A stretch of 23,075 nt of DNA from IMG/VR virus record IMGVR_UViG_3300009187_000078, positions 1 to 23,075 of that record. One strand, given 5' to 3'. Below are positions 5,614 to 10,833 of the stretch, one piece after another; position 1 is the first letter of the stretch, and each line of letters begins with the position of its first letter. Source of the DNA: a virus. A program made the translations under genes and the position numbers. The notes beneath the pieces were generated by a model, which saw only the letters and a list, made by a program, of their open reading frames with translations, was not told the DNA's origin and made no database searches.

Positions 5614-5615
5614 GC
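5587..5615 (+). repeat. Direct repeat copy B (29 bp)
   Basis: Second copy of the repeat at 5019-5047, one mismatch (A for C just before the ATG). It covers the IRARG end of the 5422 gene and the ATGAGC start of the excisionase-like gene, again at a gene junction. Confidence 0.75.
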
Positions 5616-5846
5616 CTGATGCTGACTGCGTACTTGATGGAAAAATTCGGGCCGCGTCTTGGCACTGACGAGCTAGCGCAGGTGCTGGGCATTGCGCCGC
5701 GCACGCTGGAGAACAAGATATATCGGGGCGAAGTGCCGGTGCCGACGTATAAGGACTGCGGCAAAACGTGGGCCGATTGCCGGGATGTGGCCGAGTATCT
5801 GGATGCTTGCAGGGCTAGGGCGAAGGCAGAAGCGATTCAGGCTTAA
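5610..5846 (+). CDS. HTH protein, probable excisionase
   Basis: A 78-residue DNA-binding protein, last gene of the early operon. The middle (LGTDELAQVLGIAPRTLENK, about 17-36) is a MerR/AlpA-like winged helix-turn-helix, followed by a YRGEVPVPTYKDC wing and a short helix. Phage excisionases (recombination directionality factors) have this size and fold. It lies directly before the convergent integrase, with 32 bases of tail-to-tail overlap. Together these make it the likely Xis that, with integrase, bends attL/attR for excision. The sequence also resembles PrtN-type activators, so a transcription role is the main alternative. Confidence 0.65.
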   Translation: MSLMLTAYLMEKFGPRLGTDELAQVLGIAPRTLENKIYRGEVPVPTYKDCGKTWADCRDVAEYLDACRARAKAEAIQA

Positions 5847-6816
5847 GCTGGGTGTAGCGCTTTAGCATTGCCCATGACTTGTGCCCGCTCACCAGCGCCA
5901 CCTGCTCGATGCGCAGGCCGGACTCAAATAACCGGCTGATGCCTTCGTGCCTCAAGTCGTGGAATACCAGGTCTTCGACCTTCGCCACCCTGCAGGCCAG
6001 CAGGAAGTTGTCGCTAATCCATTCCGGCGAGACTTGGAACACGGAATTATCGGAAATTATTTGCCGCTGAATAATCGCAAGCGATTCACCTAAAAGCGGA
6101 ATCCGCTCATCGTTGCCAGACTTTTTGCGCGGGTCTTTGCGATCTCGGATCGTCAGCAGTCGCGCATCGGCATCCACGTCGTCCCACGTCATCCGCACGA
6201 TCTCGCCGCGTCTCATGCAAGTGGCGATGGCAAAGTCGATGATGTCGCGCAGCAATGGCGATGCCGCGGCACGCACTGCGGCTAGCTCATCAGCAGTCGG
6301 CCTGCGCTCGCGTGGCGTGCCAGGCCCAATTAACCCCAGGTGATCCAGCAGCGGCCTGCTTTGCGCCACGATGTCTGGAAAGGTTTCGCCCAGCGCCATC
6401 GCCGAATACTTCAGCACCGTGCCGAGCTTGGATATCTCCATCGAAACCGTGTACGGGCCTGCGCCGCTCTTGCCACGCCGCTGGCAATAGGTCGCCAGTC
6501 GTTGCGGCTTGATGCCGGCCACAACCTCGTCGCCGAGATCGCGCTCCAACCAGCGCAGCATGTAGACCTCGTTGCTCTGCGGATTGATCGGGCGCTGGCC
6601 GGAGTCGCGCAGCTTGATGTACGCCTGAATGGCGTCGCCAACGGTTGCGCCCTTGGCTGATTTCACCGCCGTACCGGACTCAATCGCGGCCTCGGTCTGC
6701 CGTGCCCATCGCTCGGCCTCGGCCTTCGTCTTGAAGGTTTTGGATAGACTGCGGGCACCTGTGCGCCGCACGAATGCGCGAAAAGTGCCTTCCGTTGTCT
6801 TGACGATGGACGCCAC
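5815..6816 (-). CDS. int: Tyrosine-family phage integrase
   Basis: A 333-residue site-specific recombinase inserting the phage into the host chromosome at attB. I chose the GTG at 6816 because GGGAGAG lies 5 bases upstream; the frame stays open to 6864 without a better signal. The N-terminal part (about 1-50: TFRAFVRRTGARSLSKTFKT) is the AP2-like arm-binding domain, then a SAM-like core-binding domain (about 55-150), then the catalytic domain. Catalytic residues are in place: Arg202 (TCMRRGEI), a Lys in the DRKDPRKKSG hairpin, His286 and Arg289 (HDLRH), His312 (SGHKS) and nucleophile Tyr321 (KRYTQL). The gene faces the early operon, unlike lambda. attP should be just behind its start (6829-6965). 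Confidence 0.92.
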   Translation of the reverse strand: MASIVKTTEGTFRAFVRRTGARSLSKTFKTKAEAERWARQTEAAIESGTAVKSAKGATVGDAIQAYIKLRDSGQRPINPQSNEVYMLRWLERDLGDEVVAGIKPQRLATYCQRRGKSGAGPYTVSMEISKLGTVLKYSAMALGETFPDIVAQSRPLLDHLGLIGPGTPRERRPTADELAAVRAAASPLLRDIIDFAIATCMRRGEIVRMTWDDVDADARLLTIRDRKDPRKKSGNDERIPLLGESLAIIQRQIISDNSVFQVSPEWISDNFLLACRVAKVEDLVFHDLRHEGISRLFESGLRIEQVALVSGHKSWAMLKRYTQLKPESLLPSP

Positions 6817-6828
6817 GCCTACTCTCCC

Positions 6829-6965
6829 GTGTAATTTGCACGCCCCGCCGAGCGATTCGTGCAAATGAGTTGTGTACAGGAGTGTAATTCAGTGCGCGGT
6901 AGTGTGGTTTTGTGCGGGTTTCCCGCTATACTGTAAGCGTTTGCCTCCGTAGCTCAGTGGGAGTC
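6829..6965. other. Probable phage attachment site attP
   Basis: This is the gap between integrase and the end of the late operon. It contains a perfect 9-bp inverted repeat, ATTTGCACG (6834-6842) / CGTGCAAAT (6858-6866), and a direct repeat GTGTAATT (6829-6836 and 6882-6889; 53 bp, about five turns apart). Both are candidates for arm or Xis sites. Next come a hairpin (GCGGG TTT CCCGC, 6914-6926), a TATACT -10 box (6927-6932) and, 10 bases on, GCCTCCGTAGCTCAGTGG (6943-6960). That last string is the acceptor strand, U8-A9, D-stem and D-loop start of a bacterial tRNA. Homology stops near 6963, before the anticodon arm. Tyrosine integrases commonly target tRNA genes; here the phage would carry the 5' end, which is less common than the 3' end. 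The exact core cannot be fixed without attB. Confidence 0.6.
6927..6932 (+). promoter_or_regulatory. TATACT -10 box ahead of tRNA-like 5' end
   Basis: TATACT is a near-consensus -10 element and is preceded directly by a 5-bp hairpin sequence. The best -35 candidates 16-17 bases upstream (TGGTTT / GTGGTT) are poor. The distance to the tRNA-like start (10 bases) is typical of tRNA promoters. It could supply a promoter to the reconstituted tRNA in the lysogen, or drive the small ORF at 7000. Confidence 0.4.
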
Positions 6966-6999
6966 GGGGCAAGCAACCGTGCGGCTTTTGGGGCGACCC

Positions 7000-7107
7000 G
7001 TGCAAAAACCCGAGCAGTTCAAAGACAATCCGAGCTGGCCGTTCGGCCGGATGCGCCCAGTGCGCCGCAAACGCTACCCGGCTGATCTGCCGCCTGCGCC
7101 GTTCTAA
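7000..7107 (+). CDS. Possible 35-aa basic proline-rich protein
   Basis: A short rightward frame: GTG at 7000 with GGGGCGAC just upstream, or GTG at 6979. The product begins with QKPEQFKDNPSWPFGRM and ends YPADLPPAPF, with a basic centre (RPVRRKRY). Its TAA overlaps by two bases the stop of the convergent gene at 7104-7247. A promoter-like TATACT lies about 70 bases upstream. The composition looks protein-like, but the length is too small to be sure. Any real product would be an orphan gene between attP and the late operon. Confidence 0.3.
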   Translation: MQKPEQFKDNPSWPFGRMRPVRRKRYPADLPPAPF

Positions 7108-7247
7108 CGCGCTTCCAAGTACAGGCCGATGTTGCTGACCGCGTAGCCAGCAAACGCTAGTGCTAGGCCGGGCTTGCCGGTGACGTACAGGTTCATTGCC
7201 ACGAAGGCATACACCAGCCCGACGATGGCAATCAGGGTGGCGCTCAT
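7104..7247 (-). CDS. Small two-helix membrane protein, 47 aa
   Basis: Last gene of the leftward late operon. The ATG at 7247 overlaps the stop of the metallophosphoesterase (ATGA). The protein begins MSATLIAIVGLVYAFVAMNL, has a YVTGKPG turn, then LALAFAGYAVSNIGLYLEAR. It reads as two short hydrophobic helices joined by a Gly-Pro hairpin, with almost no soluble part. Its place at the end of the lysis region makes a holin, pinholin or antiholin conceivable. Another small membrane protein of unknown role is equally possible. Confidence 0.7.
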   Translation of the reverse strand: MSATLIAIVGLVYAFVAMNLYVTGKPGLALAFAGYAVSNIGLYLEAR

Positions 7248-8197
7248 ACCTCGAGCACTTCGCCGCGAAACTCAACCTTGCCCTCGGCCAGCACGCTGAC
7301 AACCTCCGGCCACAACAGCCGCCCATCGCGCCACGTCAGCACCACAAACCCGCTGCGCCAGTCGGCAGGCGAGTCTTCGCGGTAGCCGAAGGCGTCCCAT
7401 TCGGGTTCTGCCAACATCCCAGTGTCGACGCCATACGATGTCGGCTTGTCTGCGTATGCCGATAAAGGCATAACCTTCAGGCTGTGCAGGTGGCCGGTAA
7501 CAAACGACATACCCAGCGCACCCTTCACGTTGTTGGCAGGCGCATACATGCCGCCGCGATACCGGTGCTTGATGATCGTGTTGTCGTTTACCCAAAGCGA
7601 CCACGCGAAGTCCCATTTTGGGAACAGCTTGCGCAGATCCATTGCTTCCATGTCGGCCAGCGCAGGTGCCGCTGACTGGACGTAGCTGTGCAAACGGATG
7701 TCGTGGTTGCCAAGCGTCCAGACGCGCCGCGCACCCTTGGCGGCATTGGCAATCTCGTCCATGCGTTCGTCGCAGGCCCGCAGTTCAGCCGCTGGCGTTG
7801 GGATCTCGCTGCCGAACATCTTGGGCCAGCGGCTAATGGCAGCGCCGTCCAGTGCATCGCCATTGCACACGACAACAGACGGGCGCAATTCGGGCAGCAA
7901 CTTCAGCAGGGCGCGGTTTGCGGTGCTGATTGCGCCAGGTTGAAAGTGAGCGTCGCTGAACACGACAATGCGCCCATCTTGCAGGTCAACCTTCAGACGG
8001 CCGATTGCCTCATGCGCCACCGGCACCTCGGTCTTGCGAGCCAGTGCGGCGTGCTTCAGGGGCGGCACACCAATTGCGCGCATCCGGGTCGTCATTGCCC
8101 GCACAGACACGTTGAACTGTTTGGCAAGCAGGGTGGGCGAGTTGGTGCTTTTCATCGCCTCGACCAGTGCCTCGTCTTGAACACGTCGAACGCCCAT
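7244..8197 (-). CDS. Calcineurin-like metallophosphoesterase with N-terminal HTH
   Basis: A 317-residue protein. Residues about 5-48 form a helix-turn-helix-like segment (DEALVEAMKSTNSPTLLAKQ, then NVSVRAMTTRMRAIGVPPLK). The phosphoesterase domain follows, with all metal-binding motifs: SDAHFQPG (Asp82, His84), GDALDG (Asp114, Asp117), GNHD (Asn164, His165) and GHLHS (His236, His238). Such enzymes hydrolyse phosphomonoesters or diesters using two metal ions; the substrate here is unknown. Start: ATG 8197 in a TGATG overlap with the previous stop; a GTG at 8200 is possible. It is odd to find it in a late operon next to lysis genes. Roles in nucleotide or RNA-end processing, or against host defence signalling, are possible but not shown. 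Confidence 0.85.
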   Translation of the reverse strand: MGVRRVQDEALVEAMKSTNSPTLLAKQFNVSVRAMTTRMRAIGVPPLKHAALARKTEVPVAHEAIGRLKVDLQDGRIVVFSDAHFQPGAISTANRALLKLLPELRPSVVVCNGDALDGAAISRWPKMFGSEIPTPAAELRACDERMDEIANAAKGARRVWTLGNHDIRLHSYVQSAAPALADMEAMDLRKLFPKWDFAWSLWVNDNTIIKHRYRGGMYAPANNVKGALGMSFVTGHLHSLKVMPLSAYADKPTSYGVDTGMLAEPEWDAFGYREDSPADWRSGFVVLTWRDGRLLWPEVVSVLAEGKVEFRGEVLEV

Positions 8198-8487
8198 CAC
8201 GCCACCGCCAGTTCGCCGGATGCTTCCAGCTTATAAATCTGCCGAATCATGCCGGCCGGGATCTCGGTGACATGGGCGTGTGCGTTTTCTGTCAGCGTTG
8301 CAACGATCTGGCACCACTGATCGTCCAGGTGAACCAGCCAGCCAACGGTGATGCAGTCGTGCATCCCTTTGCGACGTGGTGGCTCGGGCTGTTGTCCTTC
8401 CTGCCAGTGCGATGCCACGCTCATCGCTGCGTCCGTCCAGTGCACAGCCACCATGTGGGCGGCTTCTTTTGCCTTGCGTTTCGACAT
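8197..8487 (-). CDS. Unknown late protein, 96 aa
   Basis: A 96-residue soluble protein between the lysozyme fusion and the metallophosphoesterase. It starts with a basic patch (MSKRKAKEAAHMVAVHWTDA), then GKR-like and His/Trp-rich segments, and ends PAGMIRQIYKLEASGELAVA. The middle (CITVGWLVHLDDQWCQIVAT) is predicted beta and looks like a small SH3-like or barrel fold, but I cannot assign it. The palindrome AACCTCGAGGTT sits on its ribosome binding site. The stop overlaps the next start (TGATG). Confidence 0.65.
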   Translation of the reverse strand: MSKRKAKEAAHMVAVHWTDAAMSVASHWQEGQQPEPPRRKGMHDCITVGWLVHLDDQWCQIVATLTENAHAHVTEIPAGMIRQIYKLEASGELAVA

Positions 8488-8490
8488 TTC

Positions 8491-8502
8491 AACCTCGAGG
8501 TT
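8491..8502. promoter_or_regulatory. 12-bp palindrome over a ribosome binding site
   Basis: AACCTCGAGGTT is a perfect palindrome ending three bases before the ATG of the 96-residue gene. It contains that gene's only Shine-Dalgarno-like string (GAGGT). It may be a chance palindrome, a dimer-binding site, or an RNA element lowering translation. Confidence 0.3.
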
Positions 8503-8526
8503 AGTGAGTCGGCGTCAGGATCTGTG

Positions 8527-9594
8527 CTACTCGGTGGTCGGTGTGGCCCCCAGTCCGCGCGAGCGAGATGTGGTGAACGATGAGCCAAGCCAGAAGCCCG
8601 CCACAGCGCCCAGGACGCCCGTAACGACGCTGCTGGCAATGGCAGCGCGCAACTCGTTGGTAAAGCCTTCTGCGCCCGTCAGAACCAGCCACACGGTGCC
8701 GTAGAGCAACGGCAGCAGGGCAAGGCTGATCCAGAAGGCCGGCATCTTGTAGAACGGCGCAGGCTCAGCAGCTGCACGCACGCTGAACTCACGCGCAGCA
8801 CCGATGCCACCGCCGATCTCTTGCAGTTCGTACCAGATGGCCTGCACGGCTTCTGTGGCCTGCTTGCGCATCTGCGGATCGGCCTGCACGGTTTCCACGG
8901 CAGCTTGCAGGTTGGGCGCGCCGGTGGCCGCAATGACTGTCTCGGCAACCTTTTGCGCAATGGCCGCAGTCTTGTCTGTCTTGGGGCCGCTGCCGAAGAG
9001 TTTTGCGACCTCGGGAATAGCGGAAATAAGCGACGGCAGTAGCGCCGCGACGATTGGTGCCATGATGGGTTTGTCCGTATGGATTGCAGCGACTGGCTGC
9101 ATGGGCGGGAAGTCGCCAACATCCGGTAGCGGCTGCATGGCAACTGGTTTCAGAAACAGTTCGCGCTCTGCTGCGCGCCTGCGTATCAGGCCCGGCAGTA
9201 CCTTGCCGGCCGCCATGTTCCAGCGGCCAAACTCGCCAGCAGCGTCTGCGAATCGGTCGTCGTTGATGAACCGCAGCATGGTGCTGCGCCGCAATGCCTC
9301 GGTGCCGACGTTGTAAGCAAAACTCACCAGCGCGGCGAATTGGTTCTCGTTTGTTGGCACACGCAGCATGCCGGCCACGGATGCCTCAAACCCCTGCAGA
9401 TCGTGCGCCAGATAATTGAGCGCCTGCTGCTCGGTGCAGGTATCGCCGGGTGACACACGCCGGCCATCTGGATAGCGGGTGGTGCCGATGCCGATCGTCC
9501 AAGGCACACCGCCTGTGCCGGGGTCTGGGTAGGCTTTCAGCCGCAGCCCCTCGAACTCCTTGATCAGCGCAAGGCCGGCTGCGTTGATACGCAT
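8527..9594 (-). CDS. Endolysin (GH24 lysozyme) fused to a holin-like membrane domain
   Basis: A 355-residue protein in two parts. Residues 1 to about 150 are a T4/P22-type lysozyme that cuts the glycan chain of peptidoglycan: LIKEFEGLRLKAYPDPG with catalytic Glu15 and Asp24, then WTIGIGTT with Thr33, and FAALVSFAYNVG. Phage lysozymes usually end about here. The protein continues without a stop into a Pro-rich linker, a hydrophobic stretch (MAPIVAALLPSLISAI, about 178-193) and an amphipathic helical region (about 205-265). Two clear membrane helices follow (MPAFWISLALLPLLYGTVWL, 284-305; and 318-340) with a polar tail. This C-terminal part resembles phage 3TM-holin-like proteins, normally separate genes. 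No signal-anchor is seen at the N-terminus. Start: ATG 9594 (TGATG overlap) rather than GTG 9597. Export and timing may thus be built into one chain. Confidence 0.85.
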   Translation of the reverse strand: MRINAAGLALIKEFEGLRLKAYPDPGTGGVPWTIGIGTTRYPDGRRVSPGDTCTEQQALNYLAHDLQGFEASVAGMLRVPTNENQFAALVSFAYNVGTEALRRSTMLRFINDDRFADAAGEFGRWNMAAGKVLPGLIRRRAAERELFLKPVAMQPLPDVGDFPPMQPVAAIHTDKPIMAPIVAALLPSLISAIPEVAKLFGSGPKTDKTAAIAQKVAETVIAATGAPNLQAAVETVQADPQMRKQATEAVQAIWYELQEIGGGIGAAREFSVRAAAEPAPFYKMPAFWISLALLPLLYGTVWLVLTGAEGFTNELRAAIASSVVTGVLGAVAGFWLGSSFTTSRSRGLGATPTTE

Positions 9595-9863
9595 CACTTG
9601 CCCGCGAACTTAGCGCCGAGTTCGACGATGGAGTACACCAGCATGGCAGCCAGCCAGACACCGATGCCACGGTTCACCCACTGATCGACCTTCTTCTCGG
9701 TCTTGGCGATTGCCGATTCGTTGACCGCGATCTTGGCTTCGCACGCGCCGATGCGTTCGCCTTGCGTTGTTTGGCGCTCTTCGATCAGCACCAAGCGCAT
9801 CACCGCGTCGGTGAGCTTGTCGACCTTGTTTTCCAGCCGCTGAAAGTCCTGATCGGTTGTCAT
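9594..9863 (-). CDS. Coiled-coil, single-span membrane protein (holin-like)
   Basis: An 89-residue protein. Residues about 5-65 form a heptad coiled coil (DFQRLENKVDKLTDAVMRLV, then ACEAKIAVNESAIAKTEKKV). One hydrophobic helix follows near the C-terminus (GVWLAAMLVYSIVELGAKFA). This is the shape of XhlA-type and related accessory holin proteins. Its position directly before the lysozyme supports a lysis role, although a structural role is not excluded. It is joined by ATGA to the tail-fibre gene upstream and by TGATG to the lysozyme fusion downstream. Confidence 0.7.
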   Translation of the reverse strand: MTTDQDFQRLENKVDKLTDAVMRLVLIEERQTTQGERIGACEAKIAVNESAIAKTEKKVDQWVNRGIGVWLAAMLVYSIVELGAKFAGK

Positions 9864-10585
9864 GCGGCCTCCAGCGCGGCGACGCGGGCACGCAGCGACT
9901 GCAATTCGGCAACGATGTTGGCGATGAACTCTGGCGACCCGTACTCCATGCTCTGGTATCTAGGCGAGCCGTCGTCGTTTACCGCGTCTTTCTCGCCGAA
10001 CACACTGGAAGGCGACACGGCGGCGACTTCGTGAGCAATAAAGCCAGCACCAAGCTGTCCACTTGTTGCCCATGTCCATGACTTAGGTTGCAGCGCGTCG
10101 ATGAATGCACCGCTGCCTGTCAGTGGCTGCGGGTCATTCTTTAGCCTATAGTCCGATGATGCTGCGTAGGACGTTTGGGCGCTGGAGTTGGTGACAACAA
10201 CACCCGCAGCAATGCCGTTCCTGTAGAACTGCATGTTGTTGGCGCTATTGGCCCCGGCATTGAAAATGTTGCTTGAGATCGAAGCGCCGACACTGTAGTC
10301 GGACTCTGCAATAACGCGTCCGTCATTAACTATCGATGCGCCCTTCACATTCGTGTTTGCTGACGGAACGCTTGTTCTTCCCACCAGCATGTCGCCTGGA
10401 TTAACAATCAGCGTCCCAGTCATTGTGTCGCCGGCTTTTGTAACCCTAGCGTCGCGCAGCGTTGCGATGAACGACGCATGGGCGCGCAGGTAGTCGTCTA
10501 TCGTCCCCCTGGCCGACTCTGCGCCTGCCGGTGAGTTGGACGCCGCTGTGGTGGACAGATCGGTGATTAGCGTTGGTACGGGCAT
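9860..10585 (-). CDS. Tail fibre with S74 self-cleaving chaperone domain
   Basis: A 241-residue fibre. The N-terminal region (about 1-60) includes the common fibre motif RVTKAGDTMTGTLIVN. A short beta-rich shaft follows. The C-terminal part (about 144-241) is an S74 intramolecular chaperone: SDYRLKNDPQPL (Ser144, Lys149, the proteolytic pair), FIDALQPKSW, GFIAHEV, the YQSMEYG strand, and the closing coiled coil VAELQSLRARVAALEAA. Such domains guide trimer folding, then cut themselves off, which would leave a mature fibre of about 143 residues. That is short, so it may be a small side fibre or tip. It is the first gene after an intrinsic terminator (10599-10642). The ATG has a GGATG string at weak spacing. 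Confidence 0.9.
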   Translation of the reverse strand: MPVPTLITDLSTTAASNSPAGAESARGTIDDYLRAHASFIATLRDARVTKAGDTMTGTLIVNPGDMLVGRTSVPSANTNVKGASIVNDGRVIAESDYSVGASISSNIFNAGANSANNMQFYRNGIAAGVVVTNSSAQTSYAASSDYRLKNDPQPLTGSGAFIDALQPKSWTWATSGQLGAGFIAHEVAAVSPSSVFGEKDAVNDDGSPRYQSMEYGSPEFIANIVAELQSLRARVAALEAA

Positions 10586-10598
10586 AGTTCATCCGGGC

Positions 10599-10642
10599 AA
10601 AAAAATAGCGCCGGTATCGGAGTTATCCGACAGCGCGGCGCT
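10599..10642 (-). terminator. Intrinsic terminator before the tail-fibre gene
   Basis: On the minus strand, AGCGCCG (10642-10636) pairs with CGGCGCT (10613-10607), with an inner TCGGA/TCCGA stem, followed by A and T7 (10605-10599). It lies between the virion muramidase gene and the tail-fibre gene in the same direction of transcription, so it must be read through or only partly efficient unless a separate promoter serves the lysis genes. Confidence 0.7.
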
Positions 10643-10683
10643 GGGTGGCGTGGCAGGATGTGGCGGTTATAGAAAGGCGTCAG

Positions 10684-10833
10684 ATGGATAGCGAGCAGTA
10701 CTACAGAATCCTGGCGGTGGCGGCCATCTCTGCGGTTGTGCCGACCGTTGTGTCACTGATTCAGCAAGCCTTGCAGCGCAGGGCTGAGCGCAACGCCACC
10801 CGGCACAGCAAGCCTGCGGGCCGCGTCAGATAG
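10684..10833 (+). CDS. Possible small membrane protein on the opposite strand, 49 aa
   Basis: A rightward frame within the leftward late operon. The ATG at 10684 has GAAAGG about 7-12 bases upstream. The product has a polar start (MDSEQYYR), one hydrophobic helix (ILAVAAISAVVPTVVSLIQQ) and a basic tail (RRAERNATRHSKPAGRVR), a typical single-span inner-membrane design. It occupies most of the 167-base gap between two late genes, and its last 81 bases overlap the 3' end of the muramidase gene. No strong promoter is seen. It may be a moron-type gene expressed in the lysogen, or a chance frame. Confidence 0.4.
   Translation: MDSEQYYRILAVAAISAVVPTVVSLIQQALQRRAERNATRHSKPAGRVR

Noticed and set aside
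6943-6965. A complete tRNA gene at the tRNA-like string
   Set aside because: Only the acceptor 5' strand and part of the D-arm are present; no anticodon arm, T-arm or closing acceptor strand follows, so it is a fragment consistent with an att site.
7688-8236. 182-residue plus-strand frame opposite the metallophosphoesterase
   Set aside because: Shadow frame; the opposite strand holds an intact enzyme with all motifs.
7108-9863. Rz/Rz1-type spanin genes
   Set aside because: No frame with a signal-anchor plus coiled coil overlapping a lipoprotein-box frame was found; the 89-residue protein has its membrane helix at the C-terminus, unlike Rz.
9860-10585. Diversity-generating retroelement (as in BPP-1-like phages)
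   Set aside because: No reverse transcriptase gene, and no template/variable repeat pair was seen next to the tail-fibre gene or elsewhere in the window.
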